Assembly (NCBI RefSeq): GCF_016654115.1
Contig: NZ_JAEQAZ010000078.1
Coordinates: 1-62,153 of the forward strand
Direction of reading: 5' to 3'
DNA length: 62,153 nt
Source: Streptomyces sp. MBT53
GTDB taxonomy: Bacteria; Actinomycetota; Actinomycetes; Streptomycetales; Streptomycetaceae
Shown here: in pieces, positions 1 to 7,167 of the stretch
Position numbering within the stretch: position 1 is the first letter of the stretch
Layout: each line of letters starts with the position of its first letter
The notes under the pieces: model-generated
Seen by the model: the letters and a program-made list of their open reading frames with translations, nothing else
Database searches by the model: none
What the model was told of the DNA's origin: nothing
Position numbers and translations under genes: made by a program

Positions 1-35
1 TCCTCGCACCTCCGTCCCCTTGCCCTGGAGGCCCC

Positions 36-1496
36 GTGTCCCTCGCCGACCGTGCCGAAGTCACCGGCACACCAGCGTTCGTCCCCGACCCCCGGCTCAC
101 CAACGAAGACCTCGCCCCCGCCGACAAGCGCAACTGGAAGGTCTTCGACCTCTTCGCCATGTGGATGTCGGACGTCCACAACCTCGGCAACTACACGTTC
201 GCCGCAGGCCTGTTGGTCCTCGGCATGAACGTCTGGCAGGTCTTCACCTCCCTCCTCGTCGGCTTCGTGCTCATCTACGTCGGCATGAACTGGATGGGGA
301 GGATCGGCCAGGCGCACGGCGTCCCGTTCCCGGTCGTCAGCCGCATCAGCTTCGGCGTCTGGGGCGCCAACATCCCGGCCCTCATCCGGGCCGTGATCGC
401 CATCATGTGGTACGGCATCCAGACCTATCTGGCCTCCGTCGCCGTCAACGTGATGCTGCTGGCCGCCTGGCCGGGCCTGGAATCCTGGACTCACCACTCC
501 TTCCTGGGACTTGACGCCCTCGGCTGGGTCTCCTTCGTGTCCCTGTGGCTGATCCAGGCGGTGATCATCAGCCAAGGCATGGAGTCGGTACGGAAGTTCC
601 AGGACTTCTGCGGCCCGGCGATCTGGCTGGTGATGATCGCGCTGGCCATCTGGGTGCTGGCGAAGGCCGGTTGGTCGATCTCGCTGACCTCGACCCCGCA
701 CCCGGTCTCGTTCGGCGAGCAGTGGCGCCAGTGGTTCGGCGCGATCGGCCTGATCCTCGCCACCTACGGCACGCTGATGCTCAACTTCTGCGACTTCTCC
801 CGCTTCGCGCCCGACTACAAGACCGTCCGCCGCGGCAACTTCTGGGGCCTGCCCATCAACTCCACGGCGTTCGTGGTCGTTTCGGTGATCGTCACGGCCG
901 GTTCGCTGGAGGTCTGGGGCCAAGCCATCACGGATCCGGCCGAGTTGGTGGCCAAGGTCGGCAACACCTGGGTGATGGTGCTGGGCGCGTTCACGTTCGC
1001 CGTCGCCACCATGGGCGTCAACATCGTCGCCAACTTCGTCTCCCCGGCGTACGACCTGGCCAACGTCTGGCCGCAGAAGATCACCTTCAGGATCGGCGGC
1101 ATGATCAGCACGGTCGCCGCACTCGTCGTCACCCCGTGGAACCTCTTCTCCAACCCCACGGTCGTCAACTACTTCCTCGGCGGCCTCGGCGCCTTCCTGG
1201 GCCCGCTGTTCGGCGTGATCATGGTCGACTACTACTGGGTCAAGCGCGGCCGTGTCGACGTCGACGAACTCTTCGACGCGACCCCCGGCTCCCGCTACTA
1301 CTACCGCAAGGGCGTCAACCCCAAGGCCCTGTGGGCGTTCCTGCCCTCGGCGGGCGTCGCGGCCGTACTCGCACTGGTGAAGACGTTCAGCGACGTCGCC
1401 CCGTACTCGTGGTTCATCGGTACGGCCCTGGGCGCCGGCCTGTACCTGCTGATCTGCCGCTCCGAGCGGACCGCTGCCCCGCCTCTGGAGGTCTGA
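36..1496 (+). CDS. NCS1 family nucleobase/hydantoin/allantoin permease
   Basis: A 486-residue integral membrane protein of the nucleobase:cation symporter-1 family, which imports purines, pyrimidines, allantoin or hydantoins. The N-terminal stretch (about residues 20-50, NEDLAP..RNWKVFDLFAMWMSDVHNLGNYTFA) is typical of the family and about 12 hydrophobic segments follow. The GTG start is preceded by ctggagg at 4-nt spacing. The stop lies 3 nt before the next start, so this and the racemase-like gene form one transcript. That pairing suggests a hydantoin- or ureide-type substrate, but the exact substrate cannot be read from sequence. Upstream partners, if any, lie outside the window. Confidence 0.92.
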   Translation: MSLADRAEVTGTPAFVPDPRLTNEDLAPADKRNWKVFDLFAMWMSDVHNLGNYTFAAGLLVLGMNVWQVFTSLLVGFVLIYVGMNWMGRIGQAHGVPFPVVSRISFGVWGANIPALIRAVIAIMWYGIQTYLASVAVNVMLLAAWPGLESWTHHSFLGLDALGWVSFVSLWLIQAVIISQGMESVRKFQDFCGPAIWLVMIALAIWVLAKAGWSISLTSTPHPVSFGEQWRQWFGAIGLILATYGTLMLNFCDFSRFAPDYKTVRRGNFWGLPINSTAFVVVSVIVTAGSLEVWGQAITDPAELVAKVGNTWVMVLGAFTFAVATMGVNIVANFVSPAYDLANVWPQKITFRIGGMISTVAALVVTPWNLFSNPTVVNYFLGGLGAFLGPLFGVIMVDYYWVKRGRVDVDELFDATPGSRYYYRKGVNPKALWAFLPSAGVAAVLALVKTFSDVAPYSWFIGTALGAGLYLLICRSERTAAPPLEV

Positions 1497-1501
1497 CGAG
1501 C

Positions 1502-2296
1502 GTGCGCATCGTCGTCACCAACTGCAACACCACGCAGGAGATGACCGAGGAGATCGTACGAGGTGCCCGGGCCGCCGCAGGCCCGGGCACCACCGTGACC
1601 GGACTGACCCCCGCGTGGGGACCGGAATCGGCGGAGGGCTGGCTCGACAGCTACCTCTCGGCCGCGGCCGTCATGGACCTGCTGCGGACGTACGACGGCC
1701 CGCGCTACGACGCCGTCGTCATGGCCGGCTTCGGGGAGCACGGACGGGAAGGCGTCCGGGAGTTGGTGGACGTACCGGTCGTCGACATCACCGAGGCGGC
1801 TGCCCATCTGGCCTGTCTGCTGGGCCGCCGGTACGGCGTCGTCACCACGCTGGAACGGTCCTGCGGCCAGATCGAGGACAGCCTGGAGTTGGCCGGTGTG
1901 GGCCGCAACTGCGCGGCGGTGGTGGGGACCGGGCTGAGCGTCCTCGACCTCGGCGGCGACGAGGACCGTACGACGGCGGCGTTCCTCGCGGCGGCGGAAC
2001 GGGCGTGCGCGGCCGGCGCCGAGGTGCTGGTCCTGGGCTGCGCGGGGATGACGGGACTGCAGCGGGCGGTGGGGGAGAAGCTGGGGCTGCCGGTGGTCGA
2101 CGGGGTCGGCGCGGCGGTGAAGCTGGCGGAGTCACTGGTCGGGCTGGGGCTGAGGACGAGCAGGGCGGGGGGTTATGCGAGCCCGGTGCCGAAGAAGAGG
2201 TTGTGGGGCAGCGCCCCTTCAGGGGCGCGGGAAACTGCGCGACCAGCCACGACGCCGCCGCAGTCGCCCAACAACACATCGCGGCACTCTCGATAG
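1502..2296 (+). CDS. Asp/Glu/hydantoin racemase-family protein with only one of the two catalytic cysteines
   Basis: 264 residues, racemase fold (Asp_Glu_race/HyuE superfamily), cytosolic. The N-terminal strand (MRIVVTNCNTTQEMTEEI) and the second catalytic motif LGCAGM (Cys180) are present. At the usual first-cysteine position (ACFGDPG in hydantoin racemases) this protein has MAGFGEHG, so Gly76 replaces Cys. A Gly/Cys pair is what arylmalonate decarboxylase has, so it may not be a simple racemase. The natural family end is near residue 226-230 (AGGYASPVPK). The last ~34 residues are encoded by an intergenic hairpin repeat (see 2205-2265). Coupled to the NCS1 permease. Confidence 0.82.
   Translation: MRIVVTNCNTTQEMTEEIVRGARAAAGPGTTVTGLTPAWGPESAEGWLDSYLSAAAVMDLLRTYDGPRYDAVVMAGFGEHGREGVRELVDVPVVDITEAAAHLACLLGRRYGVVTTLERSCGQIEDSLELAGVGRNCAAVVGTGLSVLDLGGDEDRTTAAFLAAAERACAAGAEVLVLGCAGMTGLQRAVGEKLGLPVVDGVGAAVKLAESLVGLGLRTSRAGGYASPVPKKRLWGSAPSGARETARPATTPPQSPNNTSRHSR
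2205..2265. repeat. Streptomyces short intergenic hairpin repeat, copy 1
   Basis: Contains a 7-bp stem gcgcccc (2211-2217), loop ttca, ggggcgc (2222-2228), followed by gcgggaaactgcgcgaccagcc. This matches a repeat I recognise as very common between genes in Streptomyces chromosomes. The second copy at 18663-18740 shares the hairpin core, the GCGCGACCAGCC block and the trailing cgcag. This copy lies inside the open 3' end of the racemase-like gene, so it is translated. Confidence 0.75.
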
Positions 2297-2410
2297 CGCA
2301 TCCATCGGGGTGATCTCGCAGCGACCTGACCGACGCTACGGCGACTCGTCGACGCGTGCACCGCAAACTCCCGGAAGGACGAGCTCTCACCGGCAAGAAC
2401 GGAGCCTCCC

Positions 2411-3358
2411 TTGCCCACACCGGTACAGCGAGCCCTCCTCGCCACGCTCCTCGCAGGACTCTGCTGCGCCGGGGCGACCCGCGACGTACCGGAACCCTTC
2501 TGGACCACCCCCGACTCGCGCGCCGCGCGCCAGGCGGCCACCTGGCGCGAGGACGGCCGAACAGCCGACGCCACGCTGATGGACCGCATCGCCGCCAGAC
2601 CCGAGGCCGAGTGGCTCAACGGCCCGAACCCCGGCCCGGTCGTCCGCGCCCGCACCACCGCCGCAGCCCGCGCCGGACAGACCGCCGTACTCGTGGCGTA
2701 CTACATCCCGAACCGAGACTGCGGCCAGTACTCGCTGGGCGGCGCCCCCAACGGGACCGTCTACCGCACCTGGATCGACGAGTTCGCGACCGCCCTCGGC
2801 GACCGGGGCGCCTACGTCGTCGTCGAGCCGGACGCCGTCGCCCAGGTGGTCGCCGGCTGCACCCGGGTCGTGGCGAACGACCGCTACGCCCTGCTCGCCT
2901 ACGCCGTCGACCGCCTCGGACGCCAACCGCACACCCACGTCTACCTCGACGCCGGCAACTCCGGCTGGATCCCCGAGGCCTGGCGCCTGGTCGACGCACT
3001 GAAGGCGTCCGGCGTCGCCCGTGCCGACGGGGTCGCCCTGAACGTCTCCAACTTCCAGACGAACAAGGCGAGTTCGGCATACGGCGACCAGCTCTCCAAG
3101 GACCTAGCCGGCACGCACTACGTCATCGACACCAGCCGCAACGGCAACGGCCCCTACGCCGACACCGACGCATGGTGCAACCCGCCCGGCCGCGCCCTGG
3201 GCACCCCGCCGACGACCCGCACGGGCAACCCTCTCCTCGACGCCTACCTGTGGATCAAACGCCCCGGCGAGTCCGACGGCACCTGCCGGGGCGGTCCGGC
3301 GGCGGGCCGGTGGTGGCCGGCGTACGCCCTGGAACTGGCCCGCAACGCAGGCCCCTGA
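2411..3358 (+). CDS. Secreted glycoside hydrolase family 6 cellulase (endoglucanase/cellobiohydrolase)
   Basis: 315 residues, predicted to cut beta-1,4-glucan outside the cell. An N-terminal signal sequence (about residues 5-22) is followed by a complete GH6 catalytic domain with the family motifs YYIPNRDC (97-104), VVVEPDA (136-142), and WIKRPGESDG (281-290). There is no carbohydrate-binding module or linker, so it is a minimal single-domain enzyme. The TTG start is chosen because GGAG sits 6 nt upstream and the signal peptide begins there. No CebR-type operator was seen upstream. The stop abuts the convergent GNAT gene with a 1-nt gap, so their transcripts must collide. Confidence 0.9.
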   Translation: MPTPVQRALLATLLAGLCCAGATRDVPEPFWTTPDSRAARQAATWREDGRTADATLMDRIAARPEAEWLNGPNPGPVVRARTTAAARAGQTAVLVAYYIPNRDCGQYSLGGAPNGTVYRTWIDEFATALGDRGAYVVVEPDAVAQVVAGCTRVVANDRYALLAYAVDRLGRQPHTHVYLDAGNSGWIPEAWRLVDALKASGVARADGVALNVSNFQTNKASSAYGDQLSKDLAGTHYVIDTSRNGNGPYADTDAWCNPPGRALGTPPTTRTGNPLLDAYLWIKRPGESDGTCRGGPAAGRWWPAYALELARNAGP

Positions 3359-3359
3359 C

Positions 3360-3836
3360 CTACGACTCGGGCTTCCACACGTACCGCACGTCCGGCTCCC
3401 GCTCCTCGTTGGTGCTGCCGTCCGTGAACTCGACGGCGACGAAGCCGTGACGTTCGTAGAACCGGTGGGCGGGCTTGTTGACCTGGAAGGTCCACAGGTG
3501 CAGTCCCTCCGGGCTCCGCGCCTTGGCCAGTTCCACGAACCGGTCCCCGAGGCCGCGCCCGCGCCAGTCCGGGTCGAGGTAGAGCTGCGACAGCAGATCG
3601 CCGTTGAGCACCATCAGCCCCACGATTCCGGCATCGTGCCCGGCGTCGGCCACCCAGACCTCGCGCAGAGGCACGACGACGTCCCGGAAGTAGTCGCGCA
3701 CGTCGTCGGCGGACCGCGGGCTGACGACGGTCGGCAGCGCGGCGGCGAAGGACCGCAGCCACACGTCGGCGGCAGGTCGAGCGTCCGGGGCGGTCGCGCG
3801 ACGGAGGATGACGCGGGACTCGGGGACGGGATTCAC
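3360..3836 (-). CDS. GNAT-family N-acetyltransferase
   Basis: 158 residues. The acetyl-CoA-binding motif A is clear: LSQLYLDPDWRGRGLGDRFVELAKA (about residues 83-107), with the R-G-x-G-x-G/A loop, followed by motif B (LWTFQVNKPAHRFYERHGF). Acceptor unknown. Its start overlaps the stop of the upstream RidA gene by 4 nt (ATGA), so the two are co-translated. The 3' end lies 1 nt from the convergent GH6 gene. Confidence 0.88.
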   Translation of the reverse strand: MNPVPESRVILRRATAPDARPAADVWLRSFAAALPTVVSPRSADDVRDYFRDVVVPLREVWVADAGHDAGIVGLMVLNGDLLSQLYLDPDWRGRGLGDRFVELAKARSPEGLHLWTFQVNKPAHRFYERHGFVAVEFTDGSTNEEREPDVRYVWKPES

Positions 3837-4312
3837 GGCTGCGCCACCTCTTCAGGTGCGGACGGTGCGGAGGGTGCGGACGGTGCGAAGGGTGCGGACG
3901 GAACTGGCTGCGCGGGCGGTACGACGGCCGTCGCCGTGATCTCCACGAGTTGCCCGGTGTACCCGAGGCAGGCCACGCCGACGAGCGTGGACGAGTGCGG
4001 CCCCGCACTCAGCCCGGACGCCTCGACCACCTCCCACACGGCGGACAGCACCGAGGGCTCACTGCTCACGACGTACACGTCCGTCGCCACGACATGCCCC
4101 AAGTCGCTGCCGACCGCCCGCAGTTGCTCACCCAGATTCGCGAGTACCTGCTCGGCCTGCCGTACCGGGTCCCCCTCACCGACCACCTTGCCACCGGCGT
4201 CGAGCGGCACCGCTCCGGCGAGAAAGACAAGCGTCGTACCGGCTTCGACGACGGTGGCGTGCGAGTACGTGGGTGGCGGGAAGAGGGAGGGGGCGGTGAC
4301 GCGTTCGAGCAT
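3833..4312 (-). CDS. RidA (YjgF/YER057c)-family protein, probably without the imine-deaminase arginine
   Basis: 159 residues. The RidA/chorismate-mutase-like fold is seen from FLAGAVPLDAGGKVVGEGD through LVEITATAVV (about residues 30-131). Canonical RidA enzymes carry an Arg in a P-x-R-x-x-V motif before LVEIEA. Here the segment reads GPHSSTLVGV, so that Arg is missing and imine hydrolysis is doubtful. This would fit one of the non-deaminase Rid subfamilies. The C-terminal ~25 residues are a low-complexity Ser-Ala-Pro tail made by a 9-bp tandem repeat. Translationally coupled to the GNAT gene. Confidence 0.8.
   Translation of the reverse strand: MLERVTAPSLFPPPTYSHATVVEAGTTLVFLAGAVPLDAGGKVVGEGDPVRQAEQVLANLGEQLRAVGSDLGHVVATDVYVVSSEPSVLSAVWEVVEASGLSAGPHSSTLVGVACLGYTGQLVEITATAVVPPAQPVPSAPFAPSAPSAPSAPEEVAQP
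3855..3899. repeat. 9-bp tandem repeat (x5) in the RidA gene
   Basis: Five units of ggtgcggac or close variants (ggtgcggag, ggtgcgaag) in direct tandem. Read on the minus strand they encode the SAP/FAP triplets of the RidA-like protein's C-terminal tail. The length is a multiple of 3, so copy-number change would keep the frame. Confidence 0.85.
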
Positions 4313-4398
4313 GGGGTCTCCCAGAGGCGGGGGTTGGCGGCGGGCTTCGCCCTGCGGGACGTCAGCGGATCACGTGGACGGCGGCACCCGCATCCGAA

Positions 4399-5070
4399 TT
4401 ACCGGCGGACCGCGGCCAGCCGGCGTTCGCACTCCTCCGCAAGGAGCGGGTATGCCTCGCCGATGGCCGCGTAGAGCCGGCGCCGGAGCAACTCCTCCGC
4501 CGCGGCGCGGCCGGTGCTGCCGTACAGCCCGTTCAGGAGTTCGTCGTAACGGGTCAGGCGATGGCGCAGATAGTCGACCTTCCACCGGTCGAGCGCGAGG
4601 GGGTCGGCGCTCTCGACCGTCGCGGGAGGCGACGGCGGCTGCGGCTTGGGGTCCCGTCGCTCGTGGGTCCGCTCCTTGTCCCGGCGGTTGCGGTGCTCGA
4701 CCGCCAGCGCCGCCAGCTGCTGCGGGGGCAGACGCGGTACGTCGATCGGCTCGGCCGTGATGCGCGCCAGTACCTCCCGCCGCCTGCGTCGAGCGGCGGC
4801 CCGGGCCGCGGCGGACCGCCGCGCGGCAGCCGCCGCGACAGCCCGGAACGCGTCGCTCCGCTCGGTGGCCTCGACCCGCTCGACGCAGTACAGGCGGGTC
4901 GGCGGGGACGACGACCCGGCATACGGGTTGACCCGCAACAGATCAGGTTCGCCGAGCAGTTGACGCACCATGCCGGCCGTCCATCCCCGCGCCCGCAACC
5001 CGGCCGCCGAGAGATGCGTACGTGCGGCCCGCGAGCCGCCGCCATCCTCATTGGTCTCATGTGCTGTCAT
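4399..5070 (-). CDS. Conserved actinobacterial hypothetical protein, Arg/Ala-rich
   Basis: 223 residues; I recognise no named domain. The N-terminal part (GLRARGWTAGMVRQLLGEPDLLRVNPYAG, then RLYCVERVEATE) resembles a conserved hypothetical family seen in actinomycetes, with an apparent short DNA-recognition-like helix pair. It is followed by a basic Ala/Arg-rich helix (about residues 80-105) and a C-terminal helical region. I chose the internal ATG at 5070 because gggggag lies 6 nt upstream; the frame is open to 5130. A partial match to the damage-type promoter (ttgtcagtg, minus strand) lies at 5122-5130, with a poor -10. Confidence 0.6.
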   Translation of the reverse strand: MTAHETNEDGGGSRAARTHLSAAGLRARGWTAGMVRQLLGEPDLLRVNPYAGSSSPPTRLYCVERVEATERSDAFRAVAAAAARRSAAARAAARRRRREVLARITAEPIDVPRLPPQQLAALAVEHRNRRDKERTHERRDPKPQPPSPPATVESADPLALDRWKVDYLRHRLTRYDELLNGLYGSTGRAAAEELLRRRLYAAIGEAYPLLAEECERRLAAVRR

Positions 5071-5211
5071 CGACCGCTCCCCCGTGGTGACTCTCAGTGA
5101 CCACTCCATTGAAGCGCGCACCACTGACAATCGGCCCGAGGGCCTGATCTCAGGCCGCGAGAGTGACCTCAGCCGGCGGGATCCGAGAGGGAAGCGAGGG
5201 TGCCGAAAGTG

Positions 5212-5802
5212 TCAGGACCCTTCGCCCGTTGGCGTGTTCTCGGGACCCCGTGGTGCGGGCAGGTCGATGAGGTCGCTGACTCCCGCCACCTCCTGCAAGG
5301 TCCGGGCCAGTGACATCAGCGAACTCCGTACCTCGGAGATCGCCCGGCGCAGCGCGTCCTCGTGTTCCCACTCCCGCTCCCACGCCACCGGGTCCCGGCC
5401 TTCGGGCCGCTGCGACTCGTAGGCCGCGAGGCGGGGATGCCAGGACGCGAGCAGGGGACGCAGGACCCGGTTGAGGACGGTGACCGCGAGGACGGCGAAG
5501 CTGATGTGACCGGGAGCCAGCGGCGGGGCGATGTCGGGGCCGTAGCGGCGGAGTATGTCCCGGGTGGTGCCGAAGAAGGTGTAGAGGGAGGACAGTGCCT
5601 CGCGCAGGAAGCCCTCGTCGGCGGCGAGTTCCTCGACCGAGACGCGGGTGACCAGTTCCAGGTACAACTCCCATGCCGCGCTGCGTTCCGCGTCGGCCGG
5701 TTCCCAGGTCCCCGAGATCTCGCCTACGAACGGGATCGTCAGCCTGGCCGTGATCTGCGACGGACCGCTCGGACGCCGCCGCCTGCGCTGCCTGTTTCTC
5801 AT
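5212..5802 (-). CDS. Hypothetical protein of the 'WHPRLAAYE' family, paralogue A
   Basis: 196 residues, no signal peptide. A basic N-terminus (RNRQRRRRRP) is followed by a helical domain: ELYLELVTRVSVEELAADEGFLREALSSLY, then VLNRVLRPLLASWHPRLAAYE and a C-terminal helix SLARTLQEVAGVSDL. The same blocks in the same order occur in the divergent gene at 6423-6875, so the two are paralogues. The ATG at 5802 has ggggaggg upstream. I recall similar hypothetical proteins in Streptomyces but cannot name a function. The TIR relic between the two copies hints at a conflict/signalling system (inference). Confidence 0.72.
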   Translation of the reverse strand: MRNRQRRRRRPSGPSQITARLTIPFVGEISGTWEPADAERSAAWELYLELVTRVSVEELAADEGFLREALSSLYTFFGTTRDILRRYGPDIAPPLAPGHISFAVLAVTVLNRVLRPLLASWHPRLAAYESQRPEGRDPVAWEREWEHEDALRRAISEVRSSLMSLARTLQEVAGVSDLIDLPAPRGPENTPTGEGS

Positions 5803-5834
5803 GATCGCCCTCCCCGGTACCCACAGTAGGGTAA

Positions 5835-6219
5835 GTCGCCGCGTGGGACGTCTTTCTCGGCTACAGCTGCGGTGACGTGGAGCGGGCTCGACGTGTTCAC
5901 GGACGAGACCGGGGTCGCGTCCTTCGCCGGCACCAGCGACACCGTCCGGCGCGAACTGGCCCCGCTCCAAAGCACTGCTCGCCTACTACTCCGTCGGCCA
6001 CCCCGAACGCGAGGCCTGCCAGCGGGAGTTGATGACGGCCTATCTGGCGGGCCCGCGCGAGGGCGATCCGCGCGGTCGCGTCATGGTCGTCAATCCCGAG
6101 GCGACCACCGGCCACATCCACCCCGTCGAACTCCGCGACGCCTGACACGCTCCGGCTCACGACCTCACCGCCCTGGTGGCCGACGTACGCGAGCACGTCG
6201 CCCGCCACGGCGGACGCCG
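5835..6219 (+). pseudogene. Decayed TIR-domain effector gene (frameshifts plus nonsense codon)
   Basis: Three frames together spell a TIR domain. Frame 3 from 5838 reads AAWDVFLGYSCGDVE, the usual first TIR strand. Frame 1 reads GLDVFTDETGVASFAG followed by TSDTVRREL. Frame 2 from 5963 reads RSKALLAYYSVGHPEREACQ, then ELMTAYLAG..VMVVNPEATTGHIHPVELRDA. The first join needs an indel near 5875-5890, probably with loss of ~30 nt. The second is an extra C in the run 5960-5963. A TGA at 6143-6145 then sits where the family continues; the same frame runs on as LTALVADVREHVARHGG. No usable start is visible. It lies between the two WHP-family paralogues. Confidence 0.72.
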
Positions 6220-6422
6220 CCGATGTGCTGCGCTGCGCCGCCGTACTTCATCCACTGCCGTTGACCACGGAGGACGCGGAGCGGGTGCTTGCAGCCGGTG
6301 ACCGGGTGCCCAGGGCCGTTGCCGCCCGGCGGGCCGCGAACGGCGTCGCCGAGCTGCCAAGCCTGTGCGTCCACCGTGACCCGGTTACGCTGGCCTTCCC
6401 CGGTGGCCGGAGGGAGGCACCC

Positions 6423-6875
6423 ATGGCAGCACCCAGCGAGGCGGAGCGGATGGCCGCCTTCGACATCCAGGTCGAGCTGGTCACCCGGATCGGCGTGCAG
6501 GAACTGACGCCGGGCACCGGCAGTCTGCGGGAGGCGCTGGCGTCCCTGAAGTCGCTGATCGACTTCACGCGCGGGACGCTGCACACATACAGCGTCGGTC
6601 TGGAGCGAGGCTCCGGCGCACCGACCGTCCAGAGCCTCGCCTGCGCCCTCGTCAACGACACCGTCCGCCCCTTCACCGGCACCTGGCATCCCCGCCTCGC
6701 CGCCTACGAGGCCCGCTGCCCCGCCGACACCGCCCCCCTCGACCACGAGGCCGCCTGGCCCCAGGCCGAGGCGATGCGCACCGAACTGACCGCACTGCGC
6801 GAGCCGTTGCTCCGCATCACGGAGGCGCTCGGGGGAATCTCGGGGGCGGACTTCGGGGTGGCGGCGACGGGTTGA
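6423..6875 (+). CDS. Hypothetical protein of the 'WHPRLAAYE' family, paralogue B
   Basis: 150 residues. Shared blocks with the gene at 5212-5802: ELVTRIGVQELTPGTGSLREALASLKSL, VNDTVRPFTGTWHPRLAAYE, and ALREPLLRITEALGGISG. It lacks paralogue A's basic N-terminal extension. The ATG is chosen because ggaggga lies 7 nt upstream, although the frame is open from 6225. It is transcribed divergently from paralogue A with the TIR remnant in between, so this may be the surviving half of a once larger TIR-containing locus. Function unknown. Confidence 0.7.
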   Translation: MAAPSEAERMAAFDIQVELVTRIGVQELTPGTGSLREALASLKSLIDFTRGTLHTYSVGLERGSGAPTVQSLACALVNDTVRPFTGTWHPRLAAYEARCPADTAPLDHEAAWPQAEAMRTELTALREPLLRITEALGGISGADFGVAATG

Positions 6876-7167
6876 CCAGTGCTCACTCGTCGATCAGAGG
6901 GGGGTGAGGACGCGACTCGGTGTGCCGTGCCGGAAGACGGTCGGCGCATCAGGGGATCGTGCAGTCGCGACGGAGAGAAGAGAGCGGGTACGCAGATCGC
7001 GACCTGCTCCGAAGGGACGTCGCCCCACTGGGCGACCGATCGGCTCACGTGCAGGGAATGAGACATTCCAGGATCACGAACCCGCCACATGGGAACGTCG
7101 CATTCGAAGGGGATCTCTTGATTGCAGGCTGACCCCGACCAGTCAGCTCATGATCACAGGGGGTTCC
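6876..7167. other. Non-coding gap of 292 bp
   Basis: I see no convincing gene, hairpin terminator or operator here. It presumably contains the promoter for the secreted amidase-domain gene that follows. Confidence 0.5.

Noticed and set aside
5108..5130. Fifth damage-type promoter before the hypothetical gene at 4399-5070
   Set aside because: TTGTCAGTG is exact on the minus strand but the hexamer after N8 is TTCAAT, not TANNNT, and the spacing to the start is long. Left as a weak candidate.
5150..5824. 224-aa minus-strand frame overlapping the WHP-family gene
   Set aside because: The frame used in 5212-5802 matches the paralogue at 6423-6875; this one matches nothing and is Arg/Gly-rich.
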